Source: Paenibacillus sp. FSL H3-0469 (GTDB lineage Bacteria; Bacillota; Bacilli; Paenibacillales; Paenibacillaceae). Taken from it: 64,000 bases of DNA. Both the position numbers and the translations under genes were made by a program. Below the pieces are notes generated by a model, which saw nothing but the letters and a program-made list of their open reading frames with translations, was not told the DNA's origin and made no database searches. The first letter of the stretch is position 1; each line of letters opens with the position of its first letter. Positions 1 through 8,207 of the stretch are shown one piece after another. The stretch covers positions 1,674,001 to 1,738,000 of the forward strand of contig NZ_CP150302.1 in the NCBI RefSeq assembly GCF_038051945.1, read 5' to 3'.

Positions 1-331
1 TTCTATACCGCTCTAAATGAGCTTCTGAAAAGTGAAATTCAAATGGCGTAGGATACACAAAGTTGTGCAGGTATGTCTTCAGGACGATAGACAGTTCAAT
101 TCCGCGCTTATTCGGCAGACTGTCATGAAAGGTTACGATACGACCGGCAAGTCTATGACTGACCTCTGCTGGCAGCTTGTCCTCTACGACAATCAGCAAA
201 TCAATATCGCTTGAATCCGGTTGAAAACAACCCATGGCCAGGGAGCCGTGCAGATAAATCCCCGACAGATTATCCCCCAGCTCTTCCTTAAATAAATCCA
301 CCGCCTGATCCAAATATGCTAAAACTTCCAA
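1..331 (-). CDS. Nucleotidyltransferase-domain protein, C-terminus cut by window edge
   Basis: The first 110 codons are present and the gene runs off the left edge. Translation starts at a TTG (331-329) with AAGGAGG nine bases upstream (341-347). Residues 29-44 show the pol-beta-type nucleotidyltransferase signature, G29-S30 followed by S41-D42-I-D44, the metal-binding DxD pair. Proteins with this start include aminoglycoside adenylyltransferases and other small-molecule or tRNA-type nucleotidyltransferases, but the substrate-defining C-terminal part is missing, so no substrate is assigned. It occupies the place where aspB/asnS would be expected from the B. subtilis order, so it probably marks a local rearrangement. 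Confidence 0.8.
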   Translation of the reverse strand, partial: MEVLAYLDQAVDLFKEELGDNLSGIYLHGSLAMGCFQPDSSDIDLLIVVEDKLPAEVSHRLAGRIVTFHDSLPNKRGIELSIVLKTYLHNFVYPTPFEFHFSEAHLERYR

Positions 332-514
332 TTTATTCTTCCTCCTTGAGAGACATATATGCATGTTGGCGATAGCATTCGAAGTACACACTTCGTATAT
401 CAATTTGAGTATAATCATCGATGTATCTCAAACCATACATCTCCATTAAGCCACAGTTCCGCGTCTGCCACTAGTCCAAGAACGGTTCCAGAATATTTTC
501 GACATGATGGATAC

Positions 515-543
515 AAAAAAACGGAAGAACAGATAATCTGTTC
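515..543 (-). terminator. Probable terminator after the ypmB-like gene
   Basis: A near-perfect palindrome (GAACAGAT-A-ATCTGTTC, 527-543) is followed on the minus strand by TTCCG and seven T (515-521). It lies about 35 bp after the stop codon at 578. The loop is very tight, so the real stem is probably 6 to 7 pairs. Confidence 0.5.
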
Positions 544-577
544 CCCCGCAATTTAGTTCTGCCGCTGAGTCCTTAGC

Positions 578-1102
578 TTAGCGGTTCGGCAGACTGTACC
601 CCTCACCGATGGCGCTGCCATCCTTGAAGCGGTAGAAGTTGTAATAGAATCGCCCGTCTTTTTTGTAAAATAGCTGCCAGGCATATTCCCCGTTGTATAC
701 ACCGGGCAGCAGCCGTTCGATCTTCACGTCAGGCAGCTGATCGGCTATGATTCCGCGCATTTTCTCCTCTGAGGTGCCTTTGCTCAGCTCTTCAGCATAC
801 AGGCCGTTGTCGCCACCGGCAGGCTTGCCCTCCAAGGTGAAACGGACCCACACCATCAGATCGGTCCCGGCTTCGTTTTTGCCGGTTAGCACCCAGTAGA
901 TCTCATTCTCATTCCAGACGGATTTCTGAGCCTTGGTTACCTCCGTTAGTCCGGCACGCGCCCGGGCCAGCTCCTTGGCCTCACTCCGCTCGTTCCACTG
1001 GTCCTTCATAATGTAGGCATAGAACTGGCTTAGTCCGAACAGAAGGAGCAGCACCACGGTAATCCCCAGCCAGATCCATTTTCTCCTCTTCTTCTTCACC
1101 AC
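578..1102 (-). CDS. ypmB: YpmB-like membrane-anchored protein (DUF5590 type)
   Basis: A 174-residue protein with a basic start (KKKRRK), one transmembrane segment at about residues 9-30 and an extracytoplasmic remainder with the two-lobe, PepSY-like look of the YpmB/DUF5590 family. The biochemical role of the family is not known. The start is a GTG at 1102 with a second GTG directly after it; AAAGGAAG lies just upstream and slightly favours the second codon (1099). In B. subtilis ypmB lies downstream of dinG, as here, although mtaD and rex are inserted between them. The downstream ypmB neighbours aspB and asnS are absent. Confidence 0.75.
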   Translation of the reverse strand: MVKKKRRKWIWLGITVVLLLLFGLSQFYAYIMKDQWNERSEAKELARARAGLTEVTKAQKSVWNENEIYWVLTGKNEAGTDLMVWVRFTLEGKPAGGDNGLYAEELSKGTSEEKMRGIIADQLPDVKIERLLPGVYNGEYAWQLFYKKDGRFYYNFYRFKDGSAIGEGYSLPNR

Positions 1103-1128
1103 GCTGCTTCCTTTCCCGTTCCCCTGAA

Positions 1129-2430
1129 TTACCGTTTAAGCAGGCTCTCGAACGTCTCCTGTGCTTTGCGGCGGATGGCTTCTTCATCAAGTGTCAGGCA
1201 TTGTCCATGCTTCACAACCTGCTGGCCGTTCACCCATACATGCTCTACATCCTTGGCGCTGGCCGAATAGACGGCATGGGAGAGCAGATCGGTATGCGGG
1301 AGCATATGCGGCTGGTCAATATCAAGTGCGATGAAGTCGGCCTTCATCCCTGCTGCAAGCCGTCCTACCCCGCTCAGGAAAATAGACTGTGCCCCGTACT
1401 CCGTGGCCATCAGAAGCGCCTCAGGAGCCGGTACGGCTGTAGGATCACCGCTTACGCCCTTATGGATCAGAGCCGCCAGCCTCATCTCTTCAAACATATC
1501 CAGATTGTTGTTGCTTGCTGCACTGTCTGTACCCAAAGAGACCTTAACCCCGGCTCGCAGCAGCTCAGGAACACGCGCAACACCGCTCGCCAGCTTCAGG
1601 TTACTGCCTGGGTTATGCGACACACCAACGTTATGGCGGGCCAGAATTCCAATCTCCTCATCGTTCAGATGAACGCCGTGGGCAATGAGCGAAGGACGGG
1701 TGAACATGCCGAGCTTCTCCAGATGCGCGACCGGACGAAGACCGTAGTCGGCCACGTTCTGCTCCACTTCATGGCGCGTCTCGGACATATGGGTATGCAT
1801 CGGCAGATCCAGATCATGCGCAGCCTGCACAAACTTCATGAAAAACTCTGGAGGACAGGTATACGGGGCATGCGGCGAGAGCATGGTCGTAATTCTGCCG
1901 TCAGCCTTGCCATGCCAGTTACGGGCAAAAGCAACGGCCTCAGCGAGCTTCGCTTGCTGTACCTCTGCCGGACACAGCCCAATCACGCCGCGCATCAGCA
2001 CCGCCCGAATACCGGATTGCTCCGTCACTTCCGCTACCCGGTCCATATGATCATACATATCGAGGAAGGTGGTTGTGCCGCCCTTCAGCATTTCCAGTAC
2101 GGACAATGAGGTTCCCCAATATACATCATCACCAGTGAATTTCTCTTCCATCGGCCACATCTTTTCCTGCAGCCACGTCTGAAGCACCATATCGTCGCCG
2201 TATCCGCGCAGCAGTGACATGGCAGTATGTCCATGGGTGTTGACCAGACCAGGCATAAACAGCAGACGGCTGCCGTCTACGACCTGAGCGCCATCGTCCA
2301 CTACCGGCTCAGCTTCACCTATGTAAGTAATCAGATCATTCTCAAGGGTCATATACCCGCTTAGAACCGGCTTATCGCTGCCCGGAACCAGAAAGTGCCC
2401 GTTCTTGATTATCGTGATCTTACTGCTCAT
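1129..2430 (-). CDS. mtaD: 5-methylthioadenosine/S-adenosylhomocysteine deaminase
   Basis: A 433-aa cytosolic metal-dependent amidohydrolase of the TrzA/MtaD group, predicted to deaminate methylthioadenosine or S-adenosylhomocysteine to the inosine analogues in methylthio salvage. The N-terminal metal motif THGHT puts His66 and His68 at the end of the first barrel strand; HTHMSETRHE, IAHGVHL and GTDSAASNN follow in the usual order. I place the start at ATG 2430, which has GGAAAGGA about ten bases upstream. Longer in-frame extensions lie inside rex and lack ribosome sites. The start overlaps the end of rex by 11 bp, so the two are probably translationally coupled. Substrate preference within this family cannot be read from sequence alone. 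Confidence 0.85.
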   Translation of the reverse strand: MSSKITIIKNGHFLVPGSDKPVLSGYMTLENDLITYIGEAEPVVDDGAQVVDGSRLLFMPGLVNTHGHTAMSLLRGYGDDMVLQTWLQEKMWPMEEKFTGDDVYWGTSLSVLEMLKGGTTTFLDMYDHMDRVAEVTEQSGIRAVLMRGVIGLCPAEVQQAKLAEAVAFARNWHGKADGRITTMLSPHAPYTCPPEFFMKFVQAAHDLDLPMHTHMSETRHEVEQNVADYGLRPVAHLEKLGMFTRPSLIAHGVHLNDEEIGILARHNVGVSHNPGSNLKLASGVARVPELLRAGVKVSLGTDSAASNNNLDMFEEMRLAALIHKGVSGDPTAVPAPEALLMATEYGAQSIFLSGVGRLAAGMKADFIALDIDQPHMLPHTDLLSHAVYSASAKDVEHVWVNGQQVVKHGQCLTLDEEAIRRKAQETFESLLKR

Positions 2431-3070
2431 CTTCAGTTTCATCCTTTCCATCATGCAAATAATAGGCCAGGCTCTGCAGATCTGTGGTGAAATCTGCGGC
2501 ATGAATCCGGATATTGGCAGGCGTCTTGAGAATAACCGGTGCGAAGTTCAGAATCGCCTCGATGCCGGAGTCCACAAGAATATCAGCTACATTCTGGGCT
2601 TCGCTGTCAGGTACGGTAATAATCCCGATCCGGATGCCCTGCGAGCGGATGGTGCTGCTTAGCTCCTCCATCGGCTGCACAACCAGCGAGTTGATCTGCT
2701 GGCCCACCTTTGGCGGGTAAGCATCGAAGATCGCAGTAATCTTCATCGTATCCTTCAAGTAAGCGTTGTAGTTAGATAAGGCATGACCGAGATTACCGGC
2801 TCCAACCAGTGCAACATTAATTTGCTGGTCAAGCTTCAGGATATGGCGGATCTTCTCAATCAGATAGGATACATCATAGCCGATGCCCTTCCGGCCGAAG
2901 TCACCGAAATAAGCCAAATCCTTACGGATCTGGGCGGGATTCAGATCAAGCTTCTGGCCCAGCTCCTGAGAAGAGACTGTGGAGATTTCACGTTTTTGGA
3001 GATCGTTCAGGAAACGCAGGTACACTGGGAGCCTGCGCACGACGGCCTCCGATATTTTATCCGATTTCAT
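2420..3070 (-). CDS. rex: Redox-sensing transcriptional repressor Rex
   Basis: A 216-aa dimeric repressor that binds DNA when the NADH/NAD+ ratio is low and releases it on NADH binding, controlling fermentative and respiratory genes. Residues 1-78 form the winged helix with the typical helix-turn-helix part SSQELGQKLDLNPAQIRKD. Residues 80-200 are a Rossmann fold with the dinucleotide loop G90-A-G-N-L-G95, and the C-terminal helix is the domain-swap helix. The length matches the family. The ATG is preceded by AGGAGG with a seven-base gap. It is cotranscribed with mtaD and lies downstream of dinG. Confidence 0.95.
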   Translation of the reverse strand: MKSDKISEAVVRRLPVYLRFLNDLQKREISTVSSQELGQKLDLNPAQIRKDLAYFGDFGRKGIGYDVSYLIEKIRHILKLDQQINVALVGAGNLGHALSNYNAYLKDTMKITAIFDAYPPKVGQQINSLVVQPMEELSSTIRSQGIRIGIITVPDSEAQNVADILVDSGIEAILNFAPVILKTPANIRIHAADFTTDLQSLAYYLHDGKDETEDEQ

Positions 3071-3089
3071 GTATTCTCCTCCTTAAAAG

Positions 3090-3115
3090 TTGTGTTAGAC
3101 CCGTACAATTATAGC
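3090..3115 (-). promoter_or_regulatory. Candidate rex promoter (-10) with a degenerate Rex-like operator
   Basis: On the minus strand a TATAAT -10 box lies at about 3106-3111. It overlaps the 19-bp stretch 3090-3108, which begins TTGT and ends ACAA, the outer bases of a Rex operator (TTGTGA-N-TCACAA). The inner bases do not match well, and no good -35 is visible. Autoregulation of rex is therefore only a suggestion. Confidence 0.3.
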
Positions 3116-3125
3116 AACCGTGCCC

Positions 3126-3156
3126 CCCGCCTGCCGGACCGGCAGGACAGGGCGGG
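3126..3156 (-). other. GC-rich hairpin between dinG and rex
   Basis: CCTGCCGG (3130-3137), one base, then CCGGCAGG (3139-3146), flanked by CCCG and CGGG arms that extend the fold. No T run follows on either strand, so this is not a standard intrinsic terminator. It lies 50 to 80 bp after the dinG stop and just upstream of the rex -10 box. Confidence 0.5.
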
Positions 3157-3208
3157 AACGGCTCTTCAGGTGAATCATGACTTATTAATAATAGCAATAG
3201 CAGATGAA

Positions 3209-6070
3209 TTAGGAAACCCCGCCGTCATCCAGCCATTCGGCAATTCTCGGGACCATCTGCTCAGTGAGCATATGCTCCATCTTGGGACCGGGGAGTGAAT
3301 ACAGGAAGTACTTTCCGTAATACGATTCAATGACTCTGGTATCATACACAATTACGATGCCCCGGTCCTGCGCCGTGCGGACCAGCCGCCCGAAGCCCTG
3401 CTTGAAGCGGATGACAGCCTGCGGCACGGACAGCTTCATGAACGGGTTCTTCTTCTGTGCCTGAAGCAGCTCCGACTTCGCTTCTGCCAGCGGGTGATTC
3501 GGCGGCTGGAACGGCAGTCTGACAATCGCCAGGCAGGTCAATGCTTCTCCCGGAATATCCACCCCTTCCCAGAAACTGCTGGTACCCAGCAGGACCGAAG
3601 CGGGGCTGTCCTGGAAGCGGCGGATCAGCTTGCTTCGGCTGCCGCCCTCCACACCCTGTCCGAGCACCGCGATATCCTGAGAGGCAAGTGCTTCCTTCAG
3701 GGGGTCATACACCTGCCGCAGCATCTTGTAGGAGGTGAACAGCACCAGCATCCGGCCCCTTGTAGTTACAGCAGTCTCGGCAAGGGAATGTACAAGCGTG
3801 TCCACAAACCGGGCATCCCCTATACTTCCCTTGACGCTCGGGAAGTCGCGGGGAATGACCAGGAGCGCCTGCTCACGGTACTTGAACGGCGAAGGAAGCA
3901 GCGCAGTCATCAGACGCCCCTGCTCCGCAGCTTCACCAAGGCCCAGATTATCGATCATGAACTGGAAGGACTTATCCACGGATAAGGTGGCCGAGGTCAG
4001 GACAATACTTTTCTTCTTGTCGAAGAACAGCTCCCTGAGCTGGGTACTGACATCTACAGGAACGGCATACATTTGCAGCGACTTACCTTTATAATTACCG
4101 CTTCCCTCCAGCCAATACACGATATTCTCATCGTTCAGGCTCATGAAGAAGCGGATTTGCTCTCTGATGGATGCCAGATCCTTGAATAAGCCGCCGATAT
4201 CAGTCACAAGACTGTCCGAGGAGGATTGGCTGTCCGTGTCCCGCATCTCACTGAGCATTTTGTCACCCTTACGGATGATGTCGCTTAGACTGAGGTTCAG
4301 TGTATTCTCAAGGGCAGCCAACTCCTCCCAATCCTTCGGCTTCTTGCCCGGCTGCAGGCGCGCCACCAGCTGGCCTGCTTCACCGGCCCCGGCATCGCTG
4401 CGCTCGGGCAGCAGGCTGAAGAGCCGGTCGCTGAGCGCATCCCAGGATTCCTTCACCGTCAGCAGATCGGGATAGATCCGGTCGATCACGCCGCTCCATT
4501 CGGAAGCCTGCTCACTGCCCGAAGACTGCAGACTCTGCCGGAGAGCAGGCAGCTGCCCGCTCCGGCTATCCTTGTAGAGACGGGTGAGGGTATGGGCAAA
4601 TGTGAAATATTTCATCTGCATGCCAAGATGCTTGCCGGCAATATCCTCCAAATGATGGGCTTCATCAATAACAAGATGGTCGTAAGCCGGAAGAAGCTGA
4701 TGTCCGGCTTTGACATCTGCGAACAGCTTGGAGTGATTGGTGACCACCACATCGGAGATCCCGGCTTCATGCTTAGCACGGTGGTAATAGCATTTGCGGA
4801 ACCAGGGACAGGCGCGTCCCAGGCAGGAGTCGGTATCGCTGGCTACAGTCTCCCAGAAATCCCCGCCCCGTCCGCTTAAGTTAAGCTCCTCATCATCGCC
4901 GGTCGTCGTCTGGGTCAGCCAGACAAGCATCTGTGCAGCGGTGAGTGCTTCTTCCCTTGGACTCGTAAAATCCTTTTTGTTCATTCTATGCTCGAACTTG
5001 CGCAGACACAAATAGTGCCCTCTTCCCTTAAAGATGGAGGCCTTGAACGGGAACGGCACAACGCTGGTTAAGAGCGGGATATCCCGCTCACGCAGCTGGT
5101 CCTGAAGGTTGATGGTATGGGTGCTGACCATCACCTTCTGGTCACTTTTCACACTATGGTAGATGGCCGGAAGCAGGTAGCCCAGCGACTTGCCGGTGCC
5201 AGTTCCCGCTTCAATCAGCAGATGCTTGTCCTGCTCAAGCGCTGTAATGACCTCATGGATCATCAGCTCCTGGGCTTCACGGCTCTCATATTGGGGAAGA
5301 GCGGCCTTCAGCCGCAGCGTCACCTCATCCATATACTCTTCAAAGGTAATATTCTCCAGCGGGTTGACGCTTCCTTCCTCCCGCGGCGAAGCCAGCTCCG
5401 CCCAGTCCCCCACCGCCAGCGCAAGCTGGCGGTAGAAGCTAAGCTCCCCTTCCGGCTGAAAGGTCTCCATCTCCCGTTCCCGCAGCAGACCGTCGAAGTA
5501 CCAGGCCAAATCACTGTCTTCGTCCGCGAACAGCTCATTCAGCCGCTGAATGGTCAGCAGCGGCAGACTGTGCAGCTCTTCCAGACATTTGAGCAGCACA
5601 ATAGCCGTGGCAAGTGCATCACTGTCCGCCTGATGCGGACGGTCATGCGTAATGCCGAAGTGGCTGCTTACCGCGCCTAACTGATACGTGCTCAGCGAGG
5701 GAAAGCATATTTTGAGAAAATCAATCGTATCCAGAATCCGCCCCTGAAACGGCAGATAGCCGCAGCGGTCCAGCGCATTCTGCAAAAAATGAAAATCAAA
5801 CGCTACATTGTGTCCGACAAGAACGACATCATCCAGCAGCGGCACCAGCTCCATCATCATCTCATCAAGCTCCGGCGCATCCTGTACATCACTGTCTGTA
5901 ATTCCGGTCAGGCCCGTAATAAAAGGAGGAATTGGCGCTCCGGGCTTGACGTAGGAACCATACACCCGGGAGATCGTCCCGTCTTCTTCTATAATGGCAA
6001 GGCCAACCTGGATGATCTCTCCCACAGATTGGGTTCCCGTAGTTTCAAAATCAAGCACGGCAAATTTCAT
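3209..6070 (-). CDS. dinG: DinG-family helicase with N-terminal 3'-5' exonuclease domain
   Basis: A 953-aa fusion of a DnaQ-like DEDD exonuclease and an XPD/DinG superfamily 2 helicase. The exonuclease part spans residues 1-170: DFETTG at 7-12, HNVAFD near 87 and HQADSDA near 145. The helicase has Walker A AGTGTGKS at about residue 290 and the DEAH box near 470. Four cysteines (about residues 353, 413, 418 and 423) lie between these motifs, in the position of the 4Fe-4S cluster of DinG/XPD helicases. C-terminal motifs SATL, GTSSFWEGVD and QGFGRLVR are present. In related bacteria the protein acts in the SOS or R-loop context; the exonuclease fusion is normal for Bacilli. A strong terminator lies directly upstream (6126-6167), so dinG probably has its own promoter. 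Confidence 0.93.
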   Translation of the reverse strand: MKFAVLDFETTGTQSVGEIIQVGLAIIEEDGTISRVYGSYVKPGAPIPPFITGLTGITDSDVQDAPELDEMMMELVPLLDDVVLVGHNVAFDFHFLQNALDRCGYLPFQGRILDTIDFLKICFPSLSTYQLGAVSSHFGITHDRPHQADSDALATAIVLLKCLEELHSLPLLTIQRLNELFADEDSDLAWYFDGLLREREMETFQPEGELSFYRQLALAVGDWAELASPREEGSVNPLENITFEEYMDEVTLRLKAALPQYESREAQELMIHEVITALEQDKHLLIEAGTGTGKSLGYLLPAIYHSVKSDQKVMVSTHTINLQDQLRERDIPLLTSVVPFPFKASIFKGRGHYLCLRKFEHRMNKKDFTSPREEALTAAQMLVWLTQTTTGDDEELNLSGRGGDFWETVASDTDSCLGRACPWFRKCYYHRAKHEAGISDVVVTNHSKLFADVKAGHQLLPAYDHLVIDEAHHLEDIAGKHLGMQMKYFTFAHTLTRLYKDSRSGQLPALRQSLQSSGSEQASEWSGVIDRIYPDLLTVKESWDALSDRLFSLLPERSDAGAGEAGQLVARLQPGKKPKDWEELAALENTLNLSLSDIIRKGDKMLSEMRDTDSQSSSDSLVTDIGGLFKDLASIREQIRFFMSLNDENIVYWLEGSGNYKGKSLQMYAVPVDVSTQLRELFFDKKKSIVLTSATLSVDKSFQFMIDNLGLGEAAEQGRLMTALLPSPFKYREQALLVIPRDFPSVKGSIGDARFVDTLVHSLAETAVTTRGRMLVLFTSYKMLRQVYDPLKEALASQDIAVLGQGVEGGSRSKLIRRFQDSPASVLLGTSSFWEGVDIPGEALTCLAIVRLPFQPPNHPLAEAKSELLQAQKKNPFMKLSVPQAVIRFKQGFGRLVRTAQDRGIVIVYDTRVIESYYGKYFLYSLPGPKMEHMLTEQMVPRIAEWLDDGGVS

Positions 6071-6125
6071 TATAAGTTCTATTCCCTTTCACTTGAGACT
6101 CTTTATCAGCATAACAGAAGTTACG

Positions 6126-6167
6126 AAAAAAGGCGATGCACACCCCGGGAAACGGGGCACATCGCCT
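6126..6167 (-). terminator. Intrinsic terminator after the TPR gene
   Basis: A long hairpin with GGCGATG and CCCCG arms (outer arms 6132-6138 and 6161-6166) is followed on the minus strand by six T. It lies 20 bp after the stop of the TPR gene at 6187 and separates it from dinG. Confidence 0.9.
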
Positions 6168-6186
6168 AAAGAAACCGAGGATAAAG

Positions 6187-6825
6187 TTATAAAAGCGAAA
6201 CCAGCTGATGGCCAAACTCCAGCTTCCCGCCCCGTCTGCGGCATACCTCCAGATTCACATTCGGCTCCGGCAGATCCGGGTCATGCAGCAGCGACAGGCT
6301 GAACAGCTCGCTGGCTTCATTGAAGCGTTCCTGGGAAGCCCGGATACAGCCCAGCGCATTATAGATCATCGCCTTCAGCTTCACCTCACGGATCAGGCCC
6401 AGCATGTGGTTCAGATGTCCCCAGGCGGTGTCGCCTTCACCTTCCTGGAGGTAAGCCATGGCCAGATACAGGCGGGCAGCGAGGCTGTCCGGATACTTAG
6501 CCGTAACCTCCCTGAACTGTTCAATGCACTTGCGGTACATCAGCAGCTTGTAATAGCCCTGGCCCCTGACAAAAGCATCCATCCCAAGCTCGGGCGCTTC
6601 CTCTTCCGGCAATTCCTCTGGCGGAGTCTGGAAATCGGCCTGTTCCCGGAACTCGCTCAGCTTCTCGGCGAAGAGCAGCCACTCATCCATTACATTATCA
6701 CTGATTCGGTGGAGCATATTATACTTGGATAAAAGATCGCTTCGGCGGGCACCCTCCGCAGTAGGATAGTCGGCTTTGATCTCCTGGAGCATCTTGTTCA
6801 TCTCAGCAAATAAATGTTGAAACAC
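6187..6825 (-). CDS. Tetratricopeptide-repeat protein of unknown role
   Basis: A 212-aa soluble protein. The first 80 residues are helical and charged. Several TPR-type helix pairs follow at about residues 85-190, with repeats resembling GYYKLLMYRKCIEQFREV, LAMAYLQEG, ALGCIRASQERFNEA and LFSLSLLHDPDLPE, so it probably binds a partner protein. I choose the GTG at 6825, which has AAGGGTGG seven bases upstream; the longer frame starting upstream has no ribosome site and runs through an inverted repeat. It follows panD by about 115 bp and ends at a strong terminator. The function is not recognised. Confidence 0.8.
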   Translation of the reverse strand: MFQHLFAEMNKMLQEIKADYPTAEGARRSDLLSKYNMLHRISDNVMDEWLLFAEKLSEFREQADFQTPPEELPEEEAPELGMDAFVRGQGYYKLLMYRKCIEQFREVTAKYPDSLAARLYLAMAYLQEGEGDTAWGHLNHMLGLIREVKLKAMIYNALGCIRASQERFNEASELFSLSLLHDPDLPEPNVNLEVCRRRGGKLEFGHQLVSLL

Positions 6826-6842
6826 CGGACATCCCACCCTTA

Positions 6843-6885
6843 CTGATAATGAAGTCAGCTTAAGCTTGCCTAAGTTCATTATCAG
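6843..6885 (-). promoter_or_regulatory. Perfect 11-bp inverted repeat abutting the ribosome site of the TPR gene
   Basis: CTGATAATGAA (6843-6853) and TTCATTATCAG (6875-6885) are perfect arms around a 21-base interior that contains CTTA and TAAG sub-arms. The right arm on the transcript ends almost at the AAGGGTGG ribosome site of the next gene. There is no T run. It could be an operator or an RNA hairpin that limits translation. Confidence 0.55.
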
Positions 6886-6939
6886 CAAGTACAGGGGTCT
6901 TCATCCCTGCCATTGATTACATGGCTCAAAGCGCGGACT

Positions 6940-7323
6940 TCAGGCAATTGTAGCGTGAATCTCGTGATCCGCCAGCTTCACCGGCTTGTTGCCAGCATCA
7001 ACGAACACTACAGTCGGCTTGTGGGCCGCCAGCTCCTCGGAGGACATGACAGCGTAGGAAATTATAATCACGGTATCGCCAGGCTGAACCAGACGCGCCG
7101 CCGCCCCGTTCAGACAAATGACGCCGCTGCCGCGCGGACCTGGAATGACATAAGTCTCCAGACGGGAACCGTTATTATTATCCACGATCTGCACCTTCTC
7201 ATTCTCCAGCAGATCAGCGGCTTCCATCAGATCCTCATCAATGGTAATGCTGCCCACATAATTAAGATTGGCTTCAGTAACCGTTGCCCGGTGGATCTTG
7301 GATTTCATCATATGTCTAAACAA
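6940..7323 (-). CDS. panD: Aspartate 1-decarboxylase
   Basis: A pyruvoyl enzyme that makes beta-alanine from L-aspartate for pantothenate. Starting at TTG 7323, which has AAGGAGG nine bases upstream, the protein is 127 aa, the standard length, and the self-cleavage pair Gly24-Ser25 falls exactly at the expected place in NYVGSIT; Ser25 becomes the pyruvoyl group. Longer upstream starts would add a tail without a ribosome site. It is the last gene of the panB-panC-panD operon and overlaps the end of panC by 8 bp. Confidence 0.96.
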   Translation of the reverse strand: MFRHMMKSKIHRATVTEANLNYVGSITIDEDLMEAADLLENEKVQIVDNNNGSRLETYVIPGPRGSGVICLNGAAARLVQPGDTVIIISYAVMSSEELAAHKPTVVFVDAGNKPVKLADHEIHATIA

Positions 7324-8206
7324 GAGCGTGTGCCTCCTTAGGAATAAATACATTATTATCAATCAGGCGGGTTCTGCCGAACTTCACAGCCAGAGCCATT
7401 ATAACCTCTCCGCCCGCATCCGTCAGCCTGTTGCCGCCTTCCAGCTCTTCCAGATCAGGGAAGGTTAGAATTTCCGCATAATCAATCACTGCGAGCGGGG
7501 ATTCAGAAATGACCGAGACCAGCAGGGCCCGCGCTTCATCTACCGTACAAATGCTGCCCTCTTCCATAGCCTGACGCACTTCGCGCAGGGAACGCGATAA
7601 TACCAGTGCCTGTCTGCGCTCCTCGCTGCTCAGATAGACATTACGGGAGCTAAGCGCCAGCCCGTCTTCCTCGCGCACAATAGGACAGGCGATGATGTCC
7701 ACGTTCATGTTAAGATCAGACACCATCCGGCGGAGAACAGCTACCTGCTGGGCATCCTTCAGTCCGAAGAAGGCGTAATCCGGCTGCACGATATGGAACA
7801 GCTTGCTGACCACAGTAGTCACTCCGTCAAAATGTCCCGGACGCGAAGCGCCGCAGAGCTGCGACGTAAGCGAGGAGACCGATACGCCTGTACGGATCGG
7901 CTGCGGATACATCTCTTCAACACTGGGGATGAACACCAGGTCCGCGCCTTCACGTTCAGCCAGCTCCAGATCGCGCTGTTCATCCCGCGGATAGGAAGCA
8001 AAATCCTCATTCGGGCCAAACTGCAGCGGATTGACGAAAATACTCATCACCACCGTGCCGCTCTTCTCCCCTGCCTTACGCAACAGGCTGGCATGTCCTT
8101 CGTGCAGATATCCCATGGTGGGCACAAAACCAACCGGGCCATGGCCCCCTTGACGCATATATTCAAGCGCTTCGCGCAGTTCAGCAATCGTTCGGATGAC
8201 TCTCAT
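7316..8206 (-). CDS. panC: Pantothenate synthetase (pantoate--beta-alanine ligase)
   Basis: A 296-aa ATP-dependent ligase that joins pantoate and beta-alanine through a pantoyl-adenylate. The class I synthetase-like motif [10 protein letters not shown] lies near residue 30, with [12 protein letters not shown] and [11 protein letters not shown] further on. The chosen ATG (8206) has AGGAGCG upstream and lies one base after the panB stop; a longer frame would overlap panB. It is translationally coupled to panB and panD. Confidence 0.96.
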   Translation of the reverse strand: MRVIRTIAELREALEYMRQGGHGPVGFVPTMGYLHEGHASLLRKAGEKSGTVVMSIFVNPLQFGPNEDFASYPRDEQRDLELAEREGADLVFIPSVEEMYPQPIRTGVSVSSLTSQLCGASRPGHFDGVTTVVSKLFHIVQPDYAFFGLKDAQQVAVLRRMVSDLNMNVDIIACPIVREEDGLALSSRNVYLSSEERRQALVLSRSLREVRQAMEEGSICTVDEARALLVSVISESPLAVIDYAEILTFPDLEELEGGNRLTDAGGEVIMALAVKFGRTRLIDNNVFIPKEAHALV

Positions 8207-8207
8207 G

